Shown: positions 48,701-60,700 of the stretch, piece by piece
Layout: the number at the start of each line of letters is the position of its first letter
Position numbering within the stretch: position 1 is the stretch's first letter
From: Eudorina sp. 2006-703-Eu-15
Lineage: Eukaryota; Chlorophyta; Chlorophyceae; Chlamydomonadales; Volvocaceae
Length of the DNA: 64,000 nt
Reading direction: 5' to 3'
Assembly (NCBI GenBank): GCA_003117195.1
Contig: BDSI01000153.1
Location: 62,001-126,000, forward strand
The notes under the pieces: generated by a model
Databases searched by the model: none
What the model was told of the DNA's origin: nothing
The model's input: the letters and a program-made list of their open reading frames with translations, nothing else
Position numbers and translations under genes: made by a program

Positions 48701-51700
48701 CAGCCGCGGCGGCCGCGGCTGCGGCGACGGCCGTGTCCGGGCCGGGTGCGGGTCCGTCCACGGCGCAGAGCGGCGGCGGGCTCAGCGGCGGCGCAGCGGT
48801 GGCGTGGGCGCCGGTGTCCGCCATCCGGCCGCTGCTGGCCCGGGCCAAGGCGTGTGCGGCGGCCGCGGCGCTGGAACCGCCCTGGATGTGCTCTGGGCCG
48901 GCAGACCTGGGTAGGGCGGGCTAGCGTTGGGACAGGAGGGCACTGGGTTGGAACTGGATGGGAACGTTTTCGTGTGGTAGGGGTTGCGGAACTGCAAGGG
49001 TGTTCCGGTGGTGGTAGAATGGCGGCGAAGGCAACGGGTAGACAGCGGATAGCAGTCCGTGTCGCAGCTTCAGCCGACAGCCCAGGCGTGCCTATGCCCA
49101 CCCTGGACACTGGAGTGCGGCCAGCTTTCAAGTGACGGCCGTCACGTGTGTCACGCGCGCCTCTGCCTCCCCACCGACTCCTTCCCGCAGCTGCCTGGGG
49201 GCGCGTCCTGGCAGGCTGCGATGTGTTGGTGGACCGCGTGTCGGCGTTGGAGTGCCTGCAGGAGCTGGGGCAGGTGGGTTGGACGGTGCGGACACGGGGA
49301 GCTGTCGGGATATGCGGGGCGCTGCCAGATGGGCTGACGGGGCCTGCTGAGCATGATGCTTGTTCACACGCCCTTCGTCAGGGGGGAGATATCCCCCTCG
49401 TGGTGCTGGCCACAAGTTTTTCGTTCTGGCGCACTACAGCAACGGCAGGCCGCTGTCGGTCGCCCCGACGCCCCTACTACGTAAAGAGCATAGGTTAAGC
49501 CGAATCGGCTTGCGCTCACTGCTTGTGTTTGTGTGTTTGTACGTGCTATTAGGGCGGGGCCCTCCTGAACGAGGCGAACGTGGCGGCTCTGCTGGGGATG
49601 AATTTCTTGGCGCCGTACCGACGGGTGTACGGCGAGGTAGCAGCCAGCTGCGCCGCCATGAGCATCGCGATTGCGGAGTGCTGCGAGGGCCGGCCGCGTG
49701 ATAAGGTGAACATGGTATTCAATGTGCCATCGCTGTTGATGTTTACCATTTGGGTGTTGTGTGGTTAATGCCCCGCGGACCCGCTCTGCCTGTTTGGGCC
49801 GCTCCTGTCCCACTGCTCATGTGCGGACTGGATGACATCCGCACGTCTCATCCACGGGTCGGTTCGGCTTCCTTGTCGCGCATGCAGGCCTTCGCTGCGG
49901 TGGGCGGCTGGGAGGCCACCAAGCAGCGGCTGCGGGGTGTGGCCCGGGAGGTGCTGTCCGGCTATTGGTCCCGGGTGAGAGGCGCGGGTGAGAGGTCCGC
50001 GAACGGAGGCGGAGGCGGAGGAGGCGGAGGCGGAGGAGCAGGGGAAGGAGAGGGGCTCCCGCAGGCTGGGCCATCTCCGGCCCTTCATCACCAGCATCAC
50101 GACCACCTCCAACACCTGTACGACGTCGGGCCCTCCAAGCGTCTCCGCCGGCAGCTGCGAGCCGGCAGGATCCCCATGCTCGGACTGCATCAGGTGCGGC
50201 CGCGGGCTGTTGGGCAGCTAGGGACGACCGCACGAAGGTGACCCCGGGCGGCTTGCGACTTTTCTGCGTACCTGTGTCGTGGCGTCACTTTTTAGCGATC
50301 CGGGAGAGAGGGGGGCACGTGCGTTGTACCGCATGTCGGCCCACGTGACTGTGATGCGTCCGGCAGGTTGAAGACGCCAATACTAATGTTTTATTGGCTT
50401 TCACGGCGTTTCCGAGGACGGTAACATGTCGGATGACCATGAGAAGGGCCCAGCGAAGGCCCTGCGACTCCAGTGGTCCAGGTGGACCCACTGCTAGCTC
50501 TCTTGCTGGTTCCCGCTGTGAACGTAGTCCCGGGCGATGAACTTCCTGTGGACCGTCACGGAGGGGATCGTCAACTCCATGGACGAGCTGGAGGCCGCCG
50601 TACGGGGGGCGCTCGGCGGAAAGGCGGACGCTGCACACGAGACCAAGTGCGCTGCCCCCGGGGACAGGGGGCCCGTGGGAGAGGACGCGGGTGCCGACGG
50701 CAGCAGCAATACGGCGGCCCGCGACGGCGGCGGCGGCAATCCCGAGGGCGGCCGCGGTGAGAAGGGCACCGTCAGCAACTCGGACAGCAGCCAAACTGGC
50801 GCAGGCGGCGGCGATTGTGCTGCCGGTACAGATGGGAGCGCACGGGGCACGCCTTCCCGGCCGGTGGTGCTGGTGGTGACAGGCCCAGACACGGCGCAGG
50901 CAAGCAGAGACCCGAGCAGCACCGGAGCGGAGAAGGCGGGCTGGCGGGCTTGGGCTGTGCAGGAGATGCTCGGCCCGCTGGTCCGGCTCTGGCGGTGGCA
51001 GCGTGGCGAGTGGGACTGGGCCTGGCGCGTGGTGCAGGTGAGAGGGCCAGGTGGACCGGACCGGAGCGCAGCCGGTGGGGCTTACACCGGCTGTCTTGGC
51101 GCATGAATCCGTGTGGGGCTTGCGACAGCACGGCTCGGATGGACGCTGTGCCCAGGCGGAAAGGATCCGCAACGCCTGCAGGCACAAGCGAGCGGGGATG
51201 CCGAAAAGAACTGCCTGACTCAATGAGAACAGACAGACTGACTGACTGACTGACTGAAAGCGGGGGACTGCACGCGTGCTTGCCACGCTTCTGCTGTGCT
51301 GTGCTGTGAAGGGCCTGCTCGCTCGTGCAGCCCATGGCCCCCTGCAGGCTCCCGCCCTGCCCCACCTGTGCCACCTGTTGCATCACCCCTCCTTCGGCCT
51401 CTGTGACCACCTTGGTGTGTGCAGTTGTCCGCGGGGCTGCCGATGATGATAAACACGGTGACCATCTCGGTGGATAATCTGCGGCTGCTGGTCGGCTGCG
51501 GCGGCCCCCGCGGTCGCGCCGCGCTGCTGTCCTCGCGCAAGTTCCAGTTCGGCGTCAAGTACTGGGTGGCCAGCAGCTTCATGCTGTGCCTGCTGCTGGG
51601 CCTGGCGGCGAGGCCGGACGGGGCGCTGCTGCGGAAGTACTCGCTGCTGTACGCCTTCCTGGCCACCAGTGTCAGCATGACGGACAGGGTGAGGCGGTGG

Positions 51701-54700
51701 GGGAAGGGAATGTTATTAAAAGAAGTTTGATAGCTTGGCCGGTTGGCGACCGGGATGGGGTGGGACTGTGAGGATAGCTGCTGTTCAGCAGCGATCTCAC
51801 CAGCCGTGGCCCCCGCCCACTGCCCCGCGCGCGCCTCTTGGCTGCAGGTCGAGTCCACGCTGAGCCGGGTGGCCCTCCGCGCGGGCGGCACGGTGCTGGG
51901 CGGGTCCCTGGGGCTGGCGGTGATGATGGCCCCGCGCCTCAACCACAGCCCCGCGGGCATCATGGCCATCGTGTGCGCGGTCACGTTCCTGGTGAGCGGC
52001 GAGACGGAGTTGCACGGAGTTGTTGGGCGCAGGAAGATTTGCCGCTGTTTTGTAGCTGTTCGAGAAGGCAGCTGGCTGGTGCGGCACAAGAAGCTGTTGG
52101 GTCCTATACCCTCACATGCGCGATCCACGGGTTGTGCCCAGGACCGTCCTTCCCATATCTCGCTCATGCACGTCAAGAATCTTGACTCAAGATGGCCGCC
52201 AGCACTGCTGTGTGAGTGGCCTGAGTGCATTGGTTTCTTGTGACCTTTGACTGTCCGCGCTCACGCAGGGCCCACGAATCCGCACAAGACCTATTTTTCT
52301 CAGCGCGGTGTCATTCAAGGGTTGTCTCATTTGCACGCGTACCGTAAACGATCTTACATCCTGAAATCTGGATCCACGGTGATTAACTCGGCCCACACCC
52401 GCCCGCGCGCTCCGCCGTATACTGCCAGACCGGCTGCATGTCTGCGCACCGGCTGGTGTACGGCTTCGTCCTGGCGCTCGTGACGCTGCAGTCCATGGTT
52501 CTGTGCCAGTACGGCACCTCATGCTGCGGTACGGCCGTGGACACCGCGGAGTTGTTCGTGGCGCGGGTGGTTTCGGTGCTGGTCGGCTGCACCCTGCCGG
52601 TGCTGGTCACGCAGGCGGTACTGCCCTGGTGGGTGAAGGGCGTGCGGGGGCCAGGGGGCGGTGCATCTTTACGCCTGTCCGCCAGTGGGGCTTTGGAAGC
52701 AGCTCCAAGCCCCGGACACCCAAGGGGGTGTGGTGCGGGCCGTAGGGGCCCATCCACACCTGTGAGCGAAGGACCCAGATCGTGGCAACGGAGAAAGGTC
52801 TCATGTTTCTTCTACTGGGTGGCGTCGCGTCATCAAATATCCCGCTTTCCGCTTTATGGATGGCGGATGCTGGGGCCCGGGGGCCTTCAAAGCGGAACTG
52901 ACGGCATCGCCGTCAATGGGCAAATGAAACGCTTCGCGCTTTTGAAGTTCGTCTTGCTTTTGCTCCCTGCCTCCCATTCGTGGTCCTTCCCCCCCGGCAG
53001 GTTTACGTCAGACTGGGCGCTCGAGACCCTGGCTGGCTCCCTGATGGCGGCCTCCGACCTGGTGTGGCAGCTGTACCGCCACTACTACCAGGAACACCAA
53101 AAGTAGGGCCGGGCGCGAGGAGGGAGGGACGGGCACAGGGAGGGAGGACACTGAACCGCGAACGGGGATGACGTAAATCAGATGGCGAGCCCCGCGAGAG
53201 CACATCTAACCTAGCTGTACCAATCGCCTGCTCCTCTTGCTGCCTGCGTGTTGCGCTCCGCCACCTCTCCTCCCGAACCACCTATACCATCAGGGCGTTC
53301 GTGGCCTCCCGGGGCCTGGCCGCCGCGGTGGAGCTGCTGCGGCAGCACGGCCTGGAGTGGGAGGCGGGGCAGCTGGAGAGGGAGGAGCGCGAGCGGAGGG
53401 ACAGGGAGAAGGAGGAGGAGGGCCAGGCGGCGGCGAATGGGGAGGCGCACAGGGATGGGGCCACGGCAGATGGGGCGCGCACAGATGCCCTGGTATCTCA
53501 GCGGCCGGCGGACGGGCTCGAGGACCAGCACCAGGAGCAGCAGGGACAGGTGCAGACGCAGGGAGGCGGCGTGGCTGCGGGAGGCAAGGTTGTGCTAGTG
53601 GCTACTGGCGCCGGCAGCCCAACGACCGACGGCCGAAACCAGCAGCTAGGAGAGGAGCTCGCCCTCGTGGAGGCGCAGACAGACGGTCTGCGGGCGGCAC
53701 CACGTGAGGGTGACGGCAGCGGAGGTGGCGGACCTGCCAGGGCGCAGGGCGAGGGGCAGGAGCAGGGCGCCAGCCTCGCGGCGAAGGAGGTATCGCTGCA
53801 GGCAAGTACCTGACCGCACCCCGTGGCTGCATGCCAGGCACGCAGAATTTCAAAGCCGGATCCACAAGGCGCCAAGTTACCGGACAGATCCTCGGCTGAT
53901 GGATGCGCTGTGCAGTTGCTGCTGTAGCATCCTGTGTGGTATCGACAATTCGACATGCAACACCGCAGATCATTCATGGCCGCTGGGCTTTCGATCATAT
54001 TCCACTCCCTCCGCTCCACCCACCTGGTGTTCCCCTCCCCCGCCCTTCCCTCAGACCCACGTGTCCGGTCCGCTGGTGGCGGTGCAGACCTCGCTCATGA
54101 AGGACACGGCCGTGTGGACCCGCGGCATCTACGCGACACCCATGGTAAGGAGGCGCAGGGGGGGAGGTGCGGGTGCGGCTTCGGTGTGTGTGCACAGCTT
54201 CGGTCAGCGCCGGTGGAGACACGGTCGCCTTGTTCCTGACTTCGCGGTCAAGCAACTTCATGACTTCCGCTCGTGCTCCTGACTTCATGTCTCCCGCTCA
54301 TAGAGGCTGTTGCTCTCGATTGTCTAAATACCCGTTTCCTGCGCAGAGACCACACCCCGGCGAGCCCCGATCCACCATTGCCCTGGTCCCATCCCCGCAT
54401 CTGCCTCCCCAGATCGTGTCGGCAACGCTGCGCTGCTGCCTGGTGCTGGCAGACCGGCTGGCGGCGTTGCAACTGGTGGTGGTGGACACGCCGCCGCCTG
54501 TGTACGGCAGGCTGTCGGGGTGGGCCTTCTCGGGGCTGGTGCTGCCGCTGCACAGGCAGACCATGGTACGGCGCCTGGGGGGAAGGGCGCAGGGGAGGGG
54601 ATGAGGAGCAAGCCGGTCGCGCGGCTGGTTCCGTCCTCACGTCCCCTTCTTAGAAGGTCTGTCGTACCCTTCGTGCACTGGCTCCCATAGCCACGCCGGC

Positions 54701-55595
54701 TCGCTTCGTCCTACCTTTCCAGCAAGGCCCTCCCATCCTTGCCCTGGCCCATGGCCCCGTGCCCTGTTCATGTGCTCCCTGCCACCAGCTTCTTCTGTCC
54801 TCCCTGGACCGGGTGGTGGTGGCCACTGCGCTGCTGATGGACCCCGACGGGGGCTACCGACTGGCCAGGAGGTGGGGCGCGGGAGGGGAAGCGGGGCCAC
54901 CGGAGGGGCAGCTGCCGGAGGCGGAGGGCGGGGCCAGCAGCCAGCAGTCCCCGGGGCCCCTGCAGGAAGTCATTACGGAGCTGGAAGAGCGCAGACTGCA
55001 GGTGGGCGGGTCGTACGGGTGGGTGGGTGGGCTAACGGGGCAGGGAATGGCCAACACTGGTGCGCATTCTGGGATAGGGTTCACTTGATGGGTTTCCTGC
55101 CTCTTTATGTTTGGGTTTGTGGGTGTGGATCCGGTACGCTTGCGCAGGCGCTCCAGTCTTTGAGCAGCTGAGACGACCTTGCCTCGTGTCTGCCTGTCCT
55201 GCTGCCGAAGCAATCATGCCTCCTCACCCAGCTGTGAGGCCACGCACAGCACCTGGTTCTGGCCCTGGACCCCTCGCGTTTCTCGCCTACGGCCCCAGTC
55301 CTACCCACCCCGCCCCGCTCCCCACTCCCCGCCCACCCCCTCCTTCCCTCCCCAGGTCCGCCAGACCGTCCACGACATGCGGCGCTCCTTCCACGCGGGT
55401 GTGCGCGCCCTGGCCGCCGGCTCTCAGCACCTGGCCGCCGCGACCCACCCGGACGACACGGTCCGCTTCCATGCCTTCATGTTCGCCCTGGTGCAGGTGC
55501 TGGACAAGGCCACGGCCGCGGCGAGGACAGTGATGCAGATCAGCAGGGGCCGGGTGCGGAGGGCGGGCGCGTGGTTCGCGTGGAGCAGGGGGTAG
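45748..55595 (+). CDS. FUSC-like (aromatic acid exporter type) membrane protein, copy 1
   Basis: Eighteen exons join into 1668 residues: 45748-45860, 46071-46224, 46341-46583, 47015-47160, 47526-48910, 49191-49273, 49553-49705, 49888-50193, 50528-51037, 51425-51688, 51848-51991, 52429-52628, 53001-53102, 53294-53801, 54055-54144, 54413-54565, 54789-55001 and 55356-55595. The total closes in phase. About six hydrophobic spans lie in exons 1-4. A ~460-residue soluble linker (exon 5) carries DVMEDEDAFLRLL. Exons 6-9 are mostly soluble with helices. A second set of about six spans in exons 10-12 includes ALRAGGTVLGGSLGLAVMM. A helical C-terminal domain follows. Two membrane halves around a large soluble part is the plan of FUSC/ArAE/ALMT-related exporters, so anion or aromatic-acid export is inferred. 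Exon 14 appears to use a GC donor (CAG|GCAAGT); GTATCG twelve bases earlier is an in-phase alternative. The start follows the paralogue. Confidence 0.9.
51236..51258. repeat. GACT tetranucleotide repeat
   Basis: Five to six copies of a four-base unit (GACTGACTGACTGACT) lie in the intron between exons 9 and 10 of the FUSC-like copy 1. Confidence 0.85.
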
Positions 55596-57711
55596 ATAGC
55601 CGGGAGGGAGGACGGAGGCTAGCTAGCCACCGCGACACGTTAATAGGCCCCAGCCAGCAGCCGCCCGCACCCATGTGCCGTGAGTTTATGATATTAGGAG
55701 TTGGCTGAAATGCGGCGGCGGCCATATGCGCCGGCGCGCTAACGATGAGTGTTGTCAGAATTATAAGGCTAGAGGCGGGTGAGACAGAAACAGTGGTGTA
55801 TGGAAATTCAAGCCCTGTCGAAACCTGCGTGAGCTGCTGCGGGTACAGTATGGTGCTCGGGCGCACGAAGGCGCCTAGCACAGTGTCTTACTGTCGACGG
55901 CAGAGCCGGACGTCTTGCGTTCGTCACACGGTATGATCGTAACCCACATCACATCACATCACATCATATCAGATCACTGAGGAAGGGCGAGCTCGAACTG
56001 GCGGGAGCGTTTGGGATGGTTGGAGCAAGGCACCAGAGCCTGTCGCAAGCTGAGGTACGGGCGGCAGGAACACTTTTGCCCGCCGTAAACGTGCCCTGCG
56101 CAGCGGCACGCACTGGGCTTGGGTTTGTGTCCTTGGGTGGGGCAGCAAATGACGTGCGTCGGTGCGTGCACGTCGTATTGCTGCTGGGAAGGCACCTGAC
56201 AGCGTTAGGGGCTGTGGGATTCCCTGGCTGTGAGTCCAATCGATTGCTATGTATGGTGATCCGCTGCGCGGCATGCTGGACGGCCATCACGCGAGCGAGT
56301 GGTGGTGGTGGTGGGACGGACTTTCCTCTGACCGCATGATGAAGGGATGGACGCGTCGTGCATCGCGCCGTCATTGCGCCAGCATGCAAGGACCGCCGCT
56401 TATTACGCTGCTTTGCCATTTCATTCCTTTGTTGTTTGTTATTGCACGAGGACCTGCTGACGGTGTTCACCCTGTGTGGCGGTGGATCACTCCGGGGAGG
56501 TGGGCTGATGAAGGGGGATAAGGACCGAGCGAAAGGTTGGTGTGTGTGGTCCGGCCGCCCGTGCGGAGAGGGCACGCACAGGTTCACGGGTGCGCACGGG
56601 AGAGACACGCAGTGGCTTGCGCAGCATTATTCTGCAGTGTTGCGCAGTGTTGTGCAGCCCGGGTATTCGTCGATGACTGATGAACTGTGAAGCATCCAGG
56701 GGGATCTCAAGGCCTGCAGCTGCCAGGCACACGGCTTGGTCCCACGGCATCACAACGCAAGCGTACATGCCCACAGCGTCATAGCTCTGCAATGGCCGAA
56801 ATCTGACAAATCTGACAAATCTGGCAAAATATCCTCACCCGCTGTTTTTCTGGTCAGTCTAGTAGCATTAGTTTGGAGATCGGGGCTCCAGATGAGGTCA
56901 GGAGATTTGGGTGAAGGTGCTCAGATTGATTGGTGGGCGGTACGACACGTAGGTAAAACGTGCTCAACTCCAGGGCCTTGCTTTGCTATGCGTTCGGGCA
57001 CTGCTGCAGTGTTGGTGGTCTATCTAGGAGGCAGGCGATGCGCGATTTCGTTGGGGGCCCGTGGCAGCCAGGGGCGCGCAGGTTTGATGTGTCGATCGGG
57101 AGAGAGCGGCCAAGTCCGGGCTGGTTTGCACCTACGGTATGGCGCGTGTGTTAAGAAAAGAAACCAGACCGACCGAACCCAGGTGCAGATGTACTTTCCC
57201 TATGGCGCGTGTCTACGGTGCATCATCCTCTGGTATGGTCAGCCGCCCCCGCCTCCGCGGACCGAAAAGGTTCCCAGGCATGTGGTTTTTGTGCCGAACC
57301 TTACTGAACGACGGGCCTTGGCGGGGCAGCGCGGCCTTCGGGCGGTCATTGGCAATGGGCGACGACATGCGTTTGCTCATACTTGCATATTTGCAATGTG
57401 TACATTGCAACGTGTACATGATAGAATTTCTGGATGCGTTTCGTCAGCAGCCAGGTCTGCATACGTGACCCACGGGCGAGTTAGCGCAGGGCGCCGCAAT
57501 GACTCGGTGGGCTTGCTCAGACGGTCCCAAGCTTCGTATCTTTTAGGTGGGGCGTAAAGGAACTTTGAACTCAATTTTATTGTTGAGCGATGCCGGCCCT
57601 GTGAACACTTCTCGCTGACGCGGTGGAACACTTGTCGCTGCGCTGCGGCAATTGAGCGCGCTTGACCCCGAGATAAACAATTATTGCAACGTGGACTCAG
57701 CGCATCGAGTC
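55596..57711. other. intergenic between the tandem FUSC-like genes
   Basis: This holds the 3' UTR of copy 1 and the promoter/5' UTR of copy 2. I saw no clear TGTAA. A pentanucleotide array (ACATC) lies at about 55948-55970, and TATGGCGCGTGT occurs twice at about 57138 and 57199. Open frames have no family features. Confidence 0.5.
55946..55978. repeat. CACAT pentanucleotide repeat
   Basis: About five imperfect copies of ACATC lie 350 bases beyond the stop of FUSC-like copy 1, probably within or near its 3' UTR. Confidence 0.75.
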
Positions 57712-60700
57712 ATGGACGTCATTCATCGATGGGCGGAGCGCGTCCGCTGCTTTGTGCTGTCGCCGCCATTCCAGTGCGCAGTCCAGTTCAGCAGCGCCAG
57801 CCTCTTTGTCGGGCTTTTTGTTTTCGTAAAGTAGGTTCGGTCCGCCAAGCAGACCGAACGGGGGCGTCGCGTGGAGGGAGAGAGGCCTGAGCCCCTCGCG
57901 GCTGCCCCAAAACATGGGCATAGTACCATAAGCGCCGCCTCCCTGCCCCCCGCCTCCGCGCCCCTACTCCACCCCGTCCACCCCACGCCGCTACCCGCGC
58001 CGCACCTACCTCCACAGTGCCTTCATTCCACCTCCAGGGGTCGAGGGCGAGTTTTGAGGTCAAACCTACACGGCGTCATCCGGCCCTGAATGACCCAACC
58101 ACCACCACGTCCGCAACCGATGGCGAAGGCGCTGCTGCTGAGGAAGCAGCTCCCACCGAGAGGGCGGCTTCGTCACGACGTCCCCACGCCCGCGTCAGGC
58201 TGCCGCGCTGCGACGGACTGTTGTTTGTCTTCGTAGGTCGCCGAGCGGAACGCCACGGCCAGCTGGCTGCTTGGGCTGCCCGCCTCGGCGGGCAGCCCCG
58301 CAGGCGAAGGCGGCAGGCCGTGGCGTTCCGTTTGGCGACCTGGACAACAGCATCGAGCCCGTCGCCCCGGGGCGGTCTAACGCGGCCGTGGGGTCGTCAT
58401 TGCCAGCTCTCACTTTCTCAAGGGGGAGCTGCTGCCGCAGCTGTGCCTTGGCCAACAGCCACGGGCCGACGATGGCAGTGTCTCGCTGGGGCCGGATGAC
58501 GCCGTGTGGGTTTAGCTCGAACCTTGAGCTCGGCCCACGGGGTCCGACGGTACGGTGCTGTGGTAGTTAGTCCGTACGCACGCTGAGGCAATGAGTGCGA
58601 CGGAAAGGGTGGAGGGGAGATCGCGGAGGCGTGGGGGAGGCGGGCGCCGCTCGGGATGTTGCAGGCGAGCAGGCTTGCAGCTGCAGGGCGGGGTTTCGGT
58701 GCGGCCCTACAAGCCCGCATGCGTGCATACATTTGGAACACCACCATCACGCACCGTCCGCTTGTTCAGATCTTGACTTGCCTCTGGACTTGCGGATGCT
58801 GGCGGCCCGGCGCGCAGCAGGAGCGAACTCTTCTCTCTCTCGCTCTTCGCATCTCCGAATGGGCGCTGGTTGTTGGTTGACAGTTGGAACCTCCGGCTCG
58901 GTTCGCCGCTGCATCGCAGGGCCCTGACTTTCCCGTTGTCCTGCCTGGGCGCTGTGATGATGGCGGTCACGCTGGCCCTGACCCCGGACAACCACGTCGG
59001 CACCCGCCTCCAGTCCGCCGCCATCCAGTTGGGGGGCCTGGCCTGGGGCATCTGTTTGGGAGGCGGCGTGGTGAGCAACCGGGGTCGCAACGGATTAGTG
59101 GGGTCTCGCCTGGTGGATGTGGAGGGTACAATGCGCTAACGGTAACCGCGAGCTGTCTGGGACACTTGGACGGCCCGGAAGCGACCCGCGGGACCCATCA
59201 CTCGTACCGTTGGACACAACCGGCACCGAATGACGTGTGTGTCGGGTACCCTACCTCTGGGGCACCGTCCATCGATGATCTGCTCCTCCCTTCAAACCCT
59301 TAACCATCCCCAACCCTCCTCCCAGATAACCGTCTCTCTCTCTCTCTCTCACTCTTTCACGCGCCCTACACACGCCGTTCCCGCCGTCGCTGTGCCCGCA
59401 GCTGACCCTCTCGCGCCTGGCCGCACCGGCCTCGTGCACCTCCCTGGTGGGCTGCCACGCGCACACGGCGGCGCTGTGCGGCCTGGGCGTGCTGGGACTC
59501 GCGGTGATCGCCCCCATCCGGGCCGCGGTGGACCCGCCCTTCCTGTTCCGCGGCGGACTGGCCAGCACACTGGGGTTCGGCATGGTGCTCATCCCCGGCC
59601 ACTTCTACACCGACATGAGACTGGCGTGGAGGAATGTGAGTGCGGCAGTCGTGGGCGGCCTCTTCTGGGCCCTTCTGTGAGGGTTCACACTTCCGGGTCG
59701 GCGGCTGCCTTGTGGTTTCCGCACCCATAGGCCGACGTCTCTTCCTGGGGTCTTAGATAGGGTCTAAGGGGGACAGCGCGTCGCCAGTCTTCGGGGCCGT
59801 GCGGCTGGGTGGAGTCGACCGGCTTGGCCACCACGTTATGAATGAATGAACCTGGTAAGCTTTGCCCCACCGGCCAGCGACCACCTCGTTGGGGCGGTCC
59901 GCTTCCCGCCTTTTCCCTTCGCCTGATCGGTCCTGCCCCCGACAGGTTGTTGGCAACTTGCTGGCCATGAGCGTTCTCGGTACGGGCACCTGCGCCCTGG
60001 TGTCCGTCCTGGTGCTGCCCTCCCTGGCGCTGGACGAGATGAGGGCGGACACGGCGGCGGCCATACGGGGAATTGGACACGCGGCCAGCAGGTGCGGGGA
60101 TCGCAAGCAGAGGTTCGGAGAGGTAGGGAGAGGCGTTTCTAAGATTTCATTTATGATCTAACAGTGGGCCTTATGGTTGCGGTACAGGGTCAGGGCTAGG
60201 CCACGCCACAGCCCAGTGCCAATTCTGTTCGGACCACAGGATTTCCACGATCGGCCGTGCAACCACGCACGAAGTGTCTGATCCCGTGAAAGGTTTGCGC
60301 GGCTGATGAAACCTAGGACGCCAGGTAGGACGCCAGGTAGGACCCCAGGGCTTGCCCAGCTGATGAACCCTGGGGTCCTACCTGCTTGGGACGCCACGCC
60401 TGCGGCCACTACCTGCTGCGCCCATCCACCGCCCTCGTTTCGCGGTGCCTCTCAGTGGCAGTGCGGGCCACCGTCTGCCGCCGCCGACACGACCGCGCCC
60501 ACAGGATTGCCAGCCGGGCGCTCTCCCCTGTCGGCGACCTCGCTTGGCCGCCCGGGAGCCCTGCAGCCGACGCCGTCGCCTTCAGCGCGTCACCGGGTGT
60601 CGCCAGGGCCGGCAGCTCCGCCCCGCGGGAACCGACATCCGCCACCCGGCTGCCCCCTAGCGCCGCAGCTGTGAGGGTCGCGCGGCTCCAGCGCGCCAGC

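Noticed and set aside
9150..57210. Similarity of about 9165-9215 and 57150-57200 (AAAAGAAACC then GACCG)
   Set aside because: Only about 50 bases with many mismatches and no further copies seen; too weak to call a repeat family.
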